A stretch of 64,000 nucleotides of DNA from Candidatus Edwardsbacteria bacterium RifOxyA12_full_54_48 (lineage in GTDB: Bacteria; Edwardsbacteria; AC1; EtOH8): assembly GCA_001777915.1 (NCBI GenBank), contig MFFN01000006.1:124001-188000 (forward strand), written 5' to 3'. The position numbers and the translations under genes were made by a program. The notes under the pieces are model-generated. The model did no database searches, was not told where the DNA came from, and was given only the letters and a program-made list of their open reading frames with translations. Below are positions 34,679 to 42,694 of the stretch, one piece after another; the first letter of the stretch is position 1, and every line of letters begins with the position of its first letter.

Positions 34679-35239
34679 TTATTTGTAATTTTTATCTCTA
34701 ATATATTTTGATAAAGAAAATGCCAGATCTATATATTCACGAACTTCATTAATTGGAAATTTAATATCGGGGGAATGAACCGCCATGTTTCTTAAATTAC
34801 GGAGTTTACCAAATATCGCAGCTTTCTTATCATCTAAAATTTCTGACCTTACGAGAAATCCCGACAATTGTAAAGGCGATATATATGTATGTTCATAAAA
34901 TACTTTATTCACACCTACCAATGACTCTGCTGCTGCACTCTCTACCTCCAGCCATGCTTCTAGTATTGCACTTCGCGGGGATAAATCAATAAGAGCAAGT
35001 ACCTGATTCTTTTTTTCGTCTTCCCCTTGAGAAGGTATAGGTAATTTTGCATTTGCTGTTTCATTAACCAATTCTTTCATTGATTGTTGAAACTCCAACT
35101 CAAAATCCTTATATTTTAATTTTTGAAGATACTGTAATAGATTAGCAATTTTCTCTTTAAAAGTGAAAAATAACAATACAATGGTCACCGGCCAAATGAT
35201 AGCCTTGATTATTTCAACTATAAAAGTTAAAACGTCCAT
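34679..35239 (-). CDS. Membrane-anchored HEPN/DUF4145-like protein inserted in the FAS II operon
   Basis: 186 residues. One N-terminal membrane helix (about 6-27), then a charged coiled stretch (30-70), then a helical domain with L-R-N-L-R-N-M-A-V-H near residue 152. R-N-x-x-x-H is the R-x4-H motif of HEPN RNase-type domains, and the setting resembles DUF4145. HEPN proteins often serve in toxin-antitoxin and phage-defence systems; that role here is inferred. AT-rich, unlike fabD and fabG. It starts six bases after the fabD stop and ends 17 bases before the first fabG start, so it must ride on the operon's transcript. Confidence 0.65.
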   Translation of the reverse strand: MDVLTFIVEIIKAIIWPVTIVLLFFTFKEKIANLLQYLQKLKYKDFELEFQQSMKELVNETANAKLPIPSQGEDEKKNQVLALIDLSPRSAILEAWLEVESAAAESLVGVNKVFYEHTYISPLQLSGFLVRSEILDDKKAAIFGKLRNLRNMAVHSPDIKFPINEVREYIDLAFSLSKYIRDKNYK

Positions 35240-35245
35240 ACCTAT

Positions 35246-36181
35246 CTACTTCTTCAACGCTTCCATCGTCTCCGCCAAAGTCTTGCTATCCTCCACGTTT
35301 AGCACGTTGACCTCAGGAGCAATACGTTTGATAAGCCCCTTCAACACCCGGCCGGGGCCGCACTCGATCATGGTGGTCACGCCCAGCTCGGCCATCTTTT
35401 TAACTGATTCCTCCCAGCGCACCGGCTTCTTCACCTGCTCGATCAAAAGCTCTTTGATGGTGGCCGGGCTGTGCACCGGCTCGGCCGAGACGTTGGCGAT
35501 CACCGGGCAGGCCGGCTCTTTTATCGTGATCTGATTGAGCGCCCGTCTCATGCCGTACTGGGCGATGTCCATCAACTCCGAATGAAAGGCCCCGGAGACC
35601 TCCAATTGTACCGCCCGCTTGGCCCCCTTGGCCTTGGCCAGCTCCATGGCCTTCTCTATGGCCCTGACCTCGCCGGAGATCACCGTCTGCTCGGCCGAGT
35701 TGAAATTGGCGGCCTCCACGATGCCGGCCTCCCGGGCCTGGTGGCAGATATTTTCCACCTCCCTGGGCTCCAGCCCGATGATGGCCGCCATGGTGCCGGG
35801 CTGGATGTCGCCAGAGATGGCCATCAGCGAACCGCGGATGCGTACTAATCTGACTGCGTCCTCAAAGGCTACGGCCCCGGCGGCCACCAGGGCGGAATAC
35901 TCGCCCAGGCTGTGCCCGGCGGTATAATCGAATTTGATGCCCTCCTTCTCCATCAGCCGGAAGGCGGCAATGGAGTGGATCAGGATGGCCGGCTGTGCGT
36001 TGTGGGTCATCCGCAATTCGGCCGGGGTGCTCTCGAAGCAGATCTTGGTGATGTCGAACTTTAAGGCCTCGTTGGCCTTCTCGTAGGTCTCCTTGGCCAT
36101 GGGATGGTTGTCGTAAAGGTCCTTGCCCATGCCCACGTACTGGGCGCCCTGTCCGGGGAATATAAAAGCTAATTTGGACAT
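35246..36181 (-). CDS. fabD: Malonyl-CoA:ACP transacylase
   Basis: About 311 residues. Loads malonate onto ACP. Seen are the N-terminal F-P-G-Q-G-A-Q, the nucleophile motif G-H-S-L-G-E (about residue 90), an R in the substrate-binding R-G-S-L-M segment, and the G-A-F-H-S His (about 200). ATG 36181 is used because homology begins there; upstream in-frame sequence is spacer shared with the inserted lipoprotein gene. Confidence 0.96.
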   Translation of the reverse strand: MSKLAFIFPGQGAQYVGMGKDLYDNHPMAKETYEKANEALKFDITKICFESTPAELRMTHNAQPAILIHSIAAFRLMEKEGIKFDYTAGHSLGEYSALVAAGAVAFEDAVRLVRIRGSLMAISGDIQPGTMAAIIGLEPREVENICHQAREAGIVEAANFNSAEQTVISGEVRAIEKAMELAKAKGAKRAVQLEVSGAFHSELMDIAQYGMRRALNQITIKEPACPVIANVSAEPVHSPATIKELLIEQVKKPVRWEESVKKMAELGVTTMIECGPGRVLKGLIKRIAPEVNVLNVEDSKTLAETMEALKK

Positions 36182-36225
36182 ATTTCCTCTCAAGTTAATG
36201 GGACGCAGATTTTCGCAGATTTTTC

Positions 36226-36963
36226 TTAAGGATAACGCACCGGGACCATTACCCACACTTCAACCGGCCTTTTATCAACAGCTATAGCCGGAGTAAATAG
36301 ATAGCCATAAAAACAATTCAATGCCGCACTATCCAAGCTGATAGAACCTGACGATTTTGCAATTACCACCTCATCAACCAAACCATTAAAAGTTACTTTA
36401 CCTTGTAAATACACACAGCCTGTATCTGGGCCGGAATAATCCAATGGCGCTATACGTATAAGTTCCGGAGATATCTCGATTGCTCTAGCTGTATCCGTTG
36501 TGCCTATGGCCAAACTGCATGACATAAAAGTGTTCATTAGTTTTGCAGCAGTATCAAGAGAAGCTATAAAATTGCCGTTTGAAACAGGGATTGCTGTACA
36601 AAACTTATCTTTCCAATCAAAACCCGTTCTTTCTCTTAACCAAATAACCAAGGTCGAAGTATCGGATACCACACAAGTCGTCAAAACAGCTACATAATCA
36701 ACCTTATGATTTATAGACCACTCTAAAAATTGTTTATTAGTAGCACAAGGTATGTCATCTATTTTATTTACTAAGCAAGGCAATAATAGTTTCCGGAAAT
36801 TATAAAATATCTCATCACTTGCCGTGCTGTCTTTTGCCGCAACGTATACGCCTACTTTATATAAATTTGTACTACCATAAATTACAGGATTATCCTTGCT
36901 GCAACCGATTGTAAAAATAAACACAGAAGAAAGAAGAAGGCAAAAATTAATAAAATTGCGCAT
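36226..36963 (-). CDS. Lipoprotein with a TonB C-terminal-like domain, inserted in the FAS II operon
   Basis: 245 residues. The signal ends in a lipobox (F-T-I-G-C, Cys21), so it is a lipoprotein. The last 70 residues (G-K-V-T-F-N-G-L-V-D-E-V, S-L-D-S-A-A-L, then P-V-E-V-W-V-M-V-P-V) follow the pattern of TonB/energy-transducer C-terminal domains. The membrane anchor and Pro-rich linker of true TonB are absent, so it is not an ordinary TonB. AT-rich, between fabH and fabD, where no such gene belongs. Function unknown. Confidence 0.65.
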   Translation of the reverse strand: MRNFINFCLLLSSVFIFTIGCSKDNPVIYGSTNLYKVGVYVAAKDSTASDEIFYNFRKLLLPCLVNKIDDIPCATNKQFLEWSINHKVDYVAVLTTCVVSDTSTLVIWLRERTGFDWKDKFCTAIPVSNGNFIASLDTAAKLMNTFMSCSLAIGTTDTARAIEISPELIRIAPLDYSGPDTGCVYLQGKVTFNGLVDEVVIAKSSGSISLDSAALNCFYGYLFTPAIAVDKRPVEVWVMVPVRYP

Positions 36964-36989
36964 CGTTTATCTCCTACATCAGCATATTT

Positions 36990-37097
36990 GGATTGCTTCG
37001 TCAGTCCCGCACCGATGTCTCCTCGCAATGACCGGCCTTCTGGATTCCAAACTCACTCATTCGACTTGTCGAGCAGGTCGGTCTTCTCAGAGTGACA
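36990..37097. repeat. Interspersed repeats: GATTGCTTCGTC..CTCGCAATGAC palindrome joined to a family A fragment
   Basis: 36990-37032 starts GGATTGCTTCG and ends CGCAATGAC, a palindromic type common between bacterial genes. 37033-37097 ends in CTTCTCAGAGTGACA, the right end of family A. No gene lies in 36964-37161. Confidence 0.55.
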
Positions 37098-37161
37098 CTT
37101 AACTGTCTACCGGATACCGAATACTGTCTACTGTATACCCTATTGAAGCTCCATGCGTAGA

Positions 37162-38142
37162 TTACCACCGTATCAGCACCGCTCCCCAGGTGAATCCGGC
37201 CCCGAAGGCCACCAGCATCACCAGGTCGCCCTTTTTGATCCGGCCCTCCCGCACCGCCTCGTCCAATGCGATGGGAATGGAGGCCGCCGAAGTGTTGCCG
37301 TATTTCTGAATGTTGACATAGACCGTATCCGCTCCGGCCCCCAGCCGCTCGGCGATGGCCTCGATGATGCGGATATTGGCCTGGTGCGGTATCAGCAGAT
37401 TCAGCTGATCCTTGGTGATCCCGGCGCTCTCCATGGCTTTCATCGAAGCTTCCAGCATGTTGCGGACGGCATGGGGAAACACCTTGTTGCCGGCCATCTT
37501 TACCACGTGCATTTTCTCATCCACCGTTTGGTGGCTGGCCGGATTCAGCGAGCCGCCGCCGGGCATGTAGAGCAAATCTCCCAGGTTGCCGTCGGCCCCC
37601 AGGTAGGTTCCCAGGATCCCCCGGTCCTCATCCACCGCACCCAGCACCGCCGCTCCGGCCCCGTCCCCGAACAGTACGCAGGTGCCGCGGTCGGTCCAAT
37701 CGGTGATCTTGGTCAGTTCCTCGGCCCCGATCACCAGTATCTTTCTTCTGGGGTCGGCCGTTATCAGGGAGCGGGCCAGCTCCAGCCCGTAGATGAACCC
37801 GGTGCAGCCGGCCGACAGATCGAAGGCCGCGGCATTCTTGGCGCCCAGGGCGGCCTGGACGATGCAGGCGGTGGAGGGAAACATCATGTCGGGGGTGATG
37901 GTCCCGATGATGATAAAATCCAGCTCCTCGGGTTTTATTCCGGCCGCTTCCAGCGCCCGCCGGGCCGCCTCGATGCATAATTTTGAGGTGGGCGTTTTCT
38001 CATCCGAGATATGCCGTTCCTTGATGCCGCTGCGCTGGGTTATCCATTCATCGGTGGTTTCGACGATCTTCTCCAGATCGGCGTTGGTCAATATCTTCTC
38101 GGGGACGAAATGCCCGGTCCCCAGAATGGCCGCATATTTCAT
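37162..38142 (-). CDS. fabH: 3-oxoacyl-[ACP] synthase III
   Basis: 326 residues. Starts fatty acid chains by joining acetyl-CoA (or a branched primer) to malonyl-ACP. The triad lies in S-A-G-C-T-G-F (about residue 113), P-H-Q-A-N (about 250) and Y-G-N-T-S-A-A-S (about 280). It overlaps plsX by four bases and so is probably coupled to it. Confidence 0.96.
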   Translation of the reverse strand: MKYAAILGTGHFVPEKILTNADLEKIVETTDEWITQRSGIKERHISDEKTPTSKLCIEAARRALEAAGIKPEELDFIIIGTITPDMMFPSTACIVQAALGAKNAAAFDLSAGCTGFIYGLELARSLITADPRRKILVIGAEELTKITDWTDRGTCVLFGDGAGAAVLGAVDEDRGILGTYLGADGNLGDLLYMPGGGSLNPASHQTVDEKMHVVKMAGNKVFPHAVRNMLEASMKAMESAGITKDQLNLLIPHQANIRIIEAIAERLGAGADTVYVNIQKYGNTSAASIPIALDEAVREGRIKKGDLVMLVAFGAGFTWGAVLIRW

Positions 38143-39329
38143 TTTTTAACTTCCTTTGCATAATTGGAAAGTTGGTGCTTGATATGGTCGTTCACCCGGT
38201 GGGAGACGCAGCGGTGGGCCACCAGAACGGCGTTCTTGATGGCCTTGGCGGTGGAACGGCCGTGGCAGATGATGCACACCCCGTTGACCCCCAGCAGCGG
38301 GGCCCCTCCGTATTCCTCATAATCCAGGTCCTTGGCAAATTTCCTCAGGGCGGGCTTCAACAGCAGGGCCCCGATCTTGCCGAAGATATTGGTATAGACG
38401 TACCGTTTGATGGAACCGTAGAACATCCGGACCACGCTCTCGGCAAATTTAAGGATGACGTTGCCCACGAACCCGTCGCAGACCACCACGTCGGCGGTGC
38501 CCTTTAGGATGTCCTTGCCCTCGATGTTGCCGATGAAATTCAAACCGCTCTCTGCCAACAGCTGGTGGGATTTGACCGTCAGCTCGTCACCCTTGGTGGA
38601 CTCCTCGCCCACCGAAAGCAGCCCCACCTTGGGGTCGGGCTTCTCGAAGACGTAATGAGCGAACGAAGAACCCATCATGCCGAACTGCAGCAGATAGTGG
38701 GGTTTGCAGTCGGGGTTGGCTCCGGCATCCACCACGATGCAGCCGCCCAGCTCGGTGGGCATGAAGGTGGCGATGGCCGGGCGGGAGACCCCCTCGATCC
38801 GCCCCAGTTCAAAAAGCGAGGCACCCATCACCGCTCCGGTGTTCCCGGCCGAGATGAAACCCTCGGCCTCCCCCTTCTTCTGCAGGCGCAGGCCGACCGA
38901 GATGGAGGAATCGCGCTTGCTGCGGAGGGCCTCGGTGGGGGTTTCGTGCATACCTATGCTCTGGGAGGCATGCACCAGCTTCACCCCGTATTTCTCCAGA
39001 TCCTCCTCCTGGTACTCCTGTTCTCCGATGCCAGCGGCCAGCTCGGTCTTGATGGCCACCGTATCGCCTACCAGTATCACCTGAAATTTGCCCCGGCCTA
39101 TCTTGGCGGCCTCGATGGCCCCCAGGATGTTGGGCACCACCCCGTTGTCGCCGCCCATGGCATCCACCACGATCCTTACCGGACCGGCAGAACCTCCCTC
39201 CGGCAGGTTCTCCAGCCCCAGCTTGCCGCCGGTGGTTATCTCCTTGGCCTTTTTGCCGCGGTTCCGTTTGTCAGGGGAATACCCGGGATCCGCCGGCCTG
39301 GCCCCGGTATTTTTAGCCTTGGGTACCAT
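38139..39329 (-). CDS. plsX: Phosphate acyltransferase PlsX with an N-terminal extension
   Basis: 396 residues; the family is usually about 330-350. Makes acyl-phosphate from acyl-ACP for phospholipid synthesis. The conserved start V-R-I-V-V-D-A-M-G-G-D-N appears only near residue 50, after a Lys/Gly/Pro-rich lead. Later family motifs (N-T-G-A-V-M-G-A, V-D-A-G-A-N, G-F-V-G-N) are present. No start codon nearer the conserved part is evident, and the long form begins 17 bases after rpmF, so the extension may be real. Confidence 0.93.
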   Translation of the reverse strand: MVPKAKNTGARPADPGYSPDKRNRGKKAKEITTGGKLGLENLPEGGSAGPVRIVVDAMGGDNGVVPNILGAIEAAKIGRGKFQVILVGDTVAIKTELAAGIGEQEYQEEDLEKYGVKLVHASQSIGMHETPTEALRSKRDSSISVGLRLQKKGEAEGFISAGNTGAVMGASLFELGRIEGVSRPAIATFMPTELGGCIVVDAGANPDCKPHYLLQFGMMGSSFAHYVFEKPDPKVGLLSVGEESTKGDELTVKSHQLLAESGLNFIGNIEGKDILKGTADVVVCDGFVGNVILKFAESVVRMFYGSIKRYVYTNIFGKIGALLLKPALRKFAKDLDYEEYGGAPLLGVNGVCIICHGRSTAKAIKNAVLVAHRCVSHRVNDHIKHQLSNYAKEVKK

Positions 39330-39346
39330 TTTATTTTAATAAAAAA

Positions 39347-39529
39347 TTAAACTTCTTTGATGCTGACGATCTCCCGGCCGCCGTAGTATCCGCAGTAGGG
39401 GCAGGCCCGGTGCGGCATCCGCGACTGGTGGCAGTGGGAGCACTTCACCAGGTTGGGGGCGGTCAGCTTCCAGTTGGCCCGGCGTTTCCCGGTGCGCGAA
39501 TTGGAATGTTTTCTCTTGGGGACTGGCAT
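39347..39529 (-). CDS. rpmF: 50S ribosomal protein L32
   Basis: 60 residues. The start P-V-P-K-R-K-H-S-N-S-R-T-G-K-R-R and two C-x-x-C pairs (C-S-H-C, C-P-Y-C) forming a zinc ribbon identify it. rpmF-plsX-fabH is a standard order; an AGGAGGAAACC site precedes it. Confidence 0.96.
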   Translation of the reverse strand: MPVPKRKHSNSRTGKRRANWKLTAPNLVKCSHCHQSRMPHRACPYCGYYGGREIVSIKEV

Positions 39530-39600
39530 GTTGGTTTCCTCCTAATGTCTTTATGTGATGGTTATTTTTACGGTATGGGATTTCTGCAAAAGTATTTTTA

Positions 39601-39693
39601 ACCGCGGAAACACTGAATTTTCGGAATGATACTAATGGATAAGATGGGGTTTAAGGTTTTTGAATATTTTCGATAGTTCCGTGTTTCAGTGGT
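39601..39693. repeat. Interspersed palindrome family F
   Basis: Ends ACCGCGGAAACACTGAA and TTCCGTGTTTCAGTGGT form an imperfect inverted repeat around a T-rich centre. It sits between ddl and rpmF in a gap (39530-39723) without a gene. Confidence 0.55.
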
Positions 39694-39723
39694 ATGTTTC
39701 GCAAAGGATTTGGTGCCTGTAAT

Positions 39724-40680
39724 TTAGATTTTTGCGCTGTTTAAGATGGTCAGCACCACCTCATCATAGCTGATCCCGGCCACTTTGGCCTCGGCCGGAA
39801 GGTCGGACAGGTCGGTCATCCCCGGCAGGGTGTTAACCTCCAAAATGTACGGGGTCCCAGCCCGGTCCACTATGGCATCCACCCGGGACCAGCCGTGACA
39901 GCCCAACGTATGATGGGCGGCCAAAGCCGTCTCCTGGGCCCGGCGGTACAGGCTGCCCGGCAGGCGGGCCGGTATGATGAACTCGGTCATCCCCTTGGTG
40001 TATTTGGCCTGGAAATCGTAGAATTCGTTTTTGGGAACCAGCTCCAGGATCGGCAGGGCTTTGGCTTTTTGGCCGTTGCCCAGAATGCCGGTGGTGATAT
40101 TCATGCCGGATATGAACCGCTCGGCTATCAGCCCGCCGTACTTGCGGTGCAGCTTCTTGAAACCCGACACGGCCTCCCGGTGGTTCTTGACGATGGAAAC
40201 CCCGATAGAAGAGCCCTCCTCCAGCGGCTTTATTATCAGCGGCAGTCCCAGTTCCTCCTGGGCCTGTTGGGCGGACCGGGCCGGGTCATCGCCCCGGTCG
40301 ATCCATAAAAATTCCGGGGTGGGGATCCCCTGCTCCTTGAATATTTTTTTGCTGTAGCCCTTGTGCATGGCCAGGGCCGAAGCCAGCACCCCCGACCCGG
40401 TGTAGGGAATGTCCATCATCTCCAGAAGCCCCTGAATGGTGCCATCCTCGCCGTACCGGCCGTGCAGGATGATGAAGGCCAGCTCTATCTTTTGGGCCGC
40501 CAGCTTTTTGGCCACATCGGTTCCCACATCGATGCCCACCGCTTTGAATCCCTGCCGTTTCAGGGCGGCCAGAACATTCCTGCCGGAGCGCAGGGACACC
40601 TCCCTCTCCCCGGAACGGCCGCCCATCAGGACCCCGATCTTTTTATCGGCGATTCTTTTCTTGATGCTGCCAGCAGGCAT
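39724..40680 (-). CDS. ddl: D-alanine--D-alanine ligase
   Basis: 318 residues, ATP-grasp. Makes the D-Ala-D-Ala end of peptidoglycan stems. The N-terminal G-G-R-S-G-E-R-E-V-S, the H-G-R-Y-G-E-D-G-T segment, K-P-L-E-E-G-S-S-I-G-V and the late E-V-N-T-L-P-G-M-T metal site are clear. It follows pdxJ after two bases. Confidence 0.96.
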   Translation of the reverse strand: MPAGSIKKRIADKKIGVLMGGRSGEREVSLRSGRNVLAALKRQGFKAVGIDVGTDVAKKLAAQKIELAFIILHGRYGEDGTIQGLLEMMDIPYTGSGVLASALAMHKGYSKKIFKEQGIPTPEFLWIDRGDDPARSAQQAQEELGLPLIIKPLEEGSSIGVSIVKNHREAVSGFKKLHRKYGGLIAERFISGMNITTGILGNGQKAKALPILELVPKNEFYDFQAKYTKGMTEFIIPARLPGSLYRRAQETALAAHHTLGCHGWSRVDAIVDRAGTPYILEVNTLPGMTDLSDLPAEAKVAGISYDEVVLTILNSAKI

Positions 40681-40682
40681 GG

Positions 40683-41402
40683 CTACCTTTCCAAAAGCGC
40701 TTTCATGTCGCGAACCGCCCTATCCAGCCCCACCAGCACCGCTTGGGCGATGATGGCATGCCCGATGTTCAGTTCGGTTATCTGAGGGATTCCAACCACG
40801 GGAAGCAGATTAAAATAATTAAGCCCGTGCCCGGCGTGCACTTTCAGACCCAGTTTTTGGGCCAGCTTGGCGGCCTGGGCCACCCGGGCGGTCTCCTTTT
40901 GTATCCGATCCCCCCGGGCCTGGGAAAAAGCGTTGGTGTTGATCTCTATTGAATCGGCCCCCAGTTTTCGGGCCAGTTTGACCTGTTTGTCATCCGGCTC
41001 GATGAAGCAGGTCACCGATACCCCGGCCGCCTTCAGCTGTCTGGCGGCCCTAGCCACCCGGTCACCGGCCTTTTGCAGGTCCAGCCCGCCCTCGGTGGTT
41101 ATCTCGTCGGGATTCTCCGGCACCAGGCACACCGCATCGGGCTTGATATTGACCATCATGCCGACCATTTCGTCATCGGCCGCCAATTCCACGTTGAGAT
41201 GGGTGTTGACCGTCTGGCGAAGCAGCTGGACGTCCCGGTCCTGGATATGGCGGCGGTCGGAGCGCAGATGCACCGTTATGCCGTCGGCCCCGGCCAGGGT
41301 GGCCACGGCCGCGGCCCAGACCGGGTCCGGCTGAAGGGACCTTCTGGCCTGCCTCAGGGTGGCCACATGATCGATATTTACGCCCAGTCTTATTCTTTCC
41401 AT
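40683..41402 (-). CDS. pdxJ: Pyridoxine 5'-phosphate synthase
   Basis: About 239 residues of the PdxJ TIM barrel. It begins R-L-G-V-N-I-D-H-V-A-T-L-R-Q-A-R and contains G-A-D-G-I-T-V-H-L-R-S-D-R-R-H-I and the G-H-G-L-N late loop. It forms pyridoxine phosphate in the DXP-dependent vitamin B6 route, so it depends on Dxs, also in this window. ATG 41402 is preferred over 41411. Confidence 0.95.
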   Translation of the reverse strand: MERIRLGVNIDHVATLRQARRSLQPDPVWAAAVATLAGADGITVHLRSDRRHIQDRDVQLLRQTVNTHLNVELAADDEMVGMMVNIKPDAVCLVPENPDEITTEGGLDLQKAGDRVARAARQLKAAGVSVTCFIEPDDKQVKLARKLGADSIEINTNAFSQARGDRIQKETARVAQAAKLAQKLGLKVHAGHGLNYFNLLPVVGIPQITELNIGHAIIAQAVLVGLDRAVRDMKALLER

Positions 41403-41485
41403 ACCCAACAATAAACCACGGTAGGAGCCTTTGCAGATTTTTACTGCATCCGCTAGACCGTGGTCCTAAATTTTATTATATAGAA

Positions 41486-41779
41486 TTATTTCTTTATGAT
41501 CGCGATCGGGATCACCACGCAGTATCCCAGCACCAGCAGCACCGGGGCCGCGTTCATGGTAAGCCATCCGTTGACCCCGCCCTTAAAGGGATGAACGAAC
41601 GGGAAACCGCCGCCAAATGTGGGACTGGAAAGGAACAGGAAGCCCAACAGGATCAGCCCGGCAGCGGCGGCGAACAAAACATAATTTACCCTGGTAAAGC
41701 CGATGGGGGTCTCCGGGGCGGATCCCTTGCTGATCGCCTCCTGTTTGGCGGCCGGCCTTCTATAAATTTTCTTTGCCAT
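41486..41779 (-). CDS. Small two-helix membrane protein (DUF3098-like)
   Basis: 97 residues. A basic, Ala-rich start is followed by two membrane helices (about 30-50 and 73-94) with a short G-G-G-F-P-F-V-H loop. The N-Y-V-L-F...G-L-I-L-L-G-F plus A-P-V-L-L-V-L-G-Y layout resembles DUF3098 proteins of Bacteroidota; function unknown. A strong promoter lies just upstream and pdxJ and ddl follow, so they may share its transcript. Confidence 0.65.
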   Translation of the reverse strand: MAKKIYRRPAAKQEAISKGSAPETPIGFTRVNYVLFAAAAGLILLGFLFLSSPTFGGGFPFVHPFKGGVNGWLTMNAAPVLLVLGYCVVIPIAIIKK

Positions 41780-41802
41780 AATGTCCTTTAATTAGATTGG
41801 TA

Positions 41803-41831
41803 AGTATACAAATTTTAAGGCCTTTTGTCAA
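41803..41831 (-). promoter_or_regulatory. Promoter for the small membrane protein and probably pdxJ-ddl
   Basis: TTGACA (41826-41831), 17 bases, TATACT (41803-41808) on the minus strand; start about 15 bases before the ATG region. Confidence 0.8.
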
Positions 41832-41888
41832 GAGATAAGGCTTCGGTTTATAGAAGCCGAACCAGGAAGCAAGAAGGCTGTTTACTTG

Positions 41889-41917
41889 TTGAGGTATCTT
41901 TCCGGTGAGTTTAAAAT
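41889..41917 (+). promoter_or_regulatory. Promoter of the Sensor-domain gene
   Basis: TTGAGG (41889-41894), 17 bases, TAAAAT (41912-41917); divergent from the promoter at 41803. Confidence 0.55.
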
Positions 41918-41981
41918 AATATGTAACTTTTAGCCCGGCAATCCGTAATTTAAGGTGAATATCAATAAAAAGGAGACCATC

Positions 41982-42623
41982 ATGAAGGACCTGTCAACGG
42001 GCTTGAAAAACATCCTGGGCGTCGGTTTAAAGCCCGGTTCGTATCTTAATATTCTGTACCTTTTGCTGGCCTTTCCCCTGGGGATCTTCTATTTTGCATA
42101 TCTGATCACCGGATTCTCCATCGGCCTGGGCCTGCTTTACATATTTATCGGCCTGCCTTTCCTGCTGCTGACCATGTTCTCCTGGAGGATCTTCGCCCGG
42201 TTTGAGGGGTTTCAGGCCAGATGGCTTTTAAAAGAGGCCGTCCAGGCCGACCGGCCGCTTAGGTGGACCGAAGCCAACGGCTTCTGGAATTGGATCACCT
42301 CCCGGCTCTCCAGCAAATATACCTGGAAGGGGTTGGTTTATCTGTTATTGAAGGCGCCGTTAGGCATTGTCTCCTTTATCGTTACCGCCACCCTGGCCAG
42401 CGTTTCCGGAGTTCTGATAATCGCTCCATTCATATACAGATTCGTGGATTATGAACTGCCCTGGGGAGCCATCAGCACCATGTCTCAGGCCCTCAGTTTG
42501 ACAGCCATCGGACTGGGGTTGGGCTTGTTTTCGCTGCATATCTTTAACGGCCTGGCCGCCGTATTCAGATGGCTTTCCAAAAGTCTGTTAAATTCCGGAC
42601 AAAGACTGGCTGTTGCGGAGTAA
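41982..42623 (+). CDS. Integral membrane protein with a Sensor (PF13796-like) domain
   Basis: About 213 residues with four hydrophobic segments in two pairs. The pattern Y-F-A-Y-L-I-T-G-F-S-I-G-L-G-L, then W-R-I-F-A-R-F-E, and the second-half K-A-P-L-G-I-V-S-F resembles the Sensor domain found next to histidine kinases in actinobacteria and others. Here it stands alone with no kinase part or neighbour. ATG 41982 has AAGGAG six bases upstream, better than a GTG at 41955. Single-gene unit ended by a strong terminator. Confidence 0.7.
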   Translation: MKDLSTGLKNILGVGLKPGSYLNILYLLLAFPLGIFYFAYLITGFSIGLGLLYIFIGLPFLLLTMFSWRIFARFEGFQARWLLKEAVQADRPLRWTEANGFWNWITSRLSSKYTWKGLVYLLLKAPLGIVSFIVTATLASVSGVLIIAPFIYRFVDYELPWGAISTMSQALSLTAIGLGLGLFSLHIFNGLAAVFRWLSKSLLNSGQRLAVAE

Positions 42624-42640
42624 TGTTCCGCCATATTATC

Positions 42641-42671
42641 AAAGCCCCGATGATGAACTCGTCGGGGCTTT
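42641..42671. terminator. Hairpin terminator
   Basis: AAAGCCCCGA/TCGGGGCTTT with an 11-base loop. It follows the Sensor-domain gene and faces the convergent CsgG/PEGA gene, so it can serve both. Confidence 0.88.
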
Positions 42672-42694
42672 TCTGTTGTCCGGTTTACAATGTA

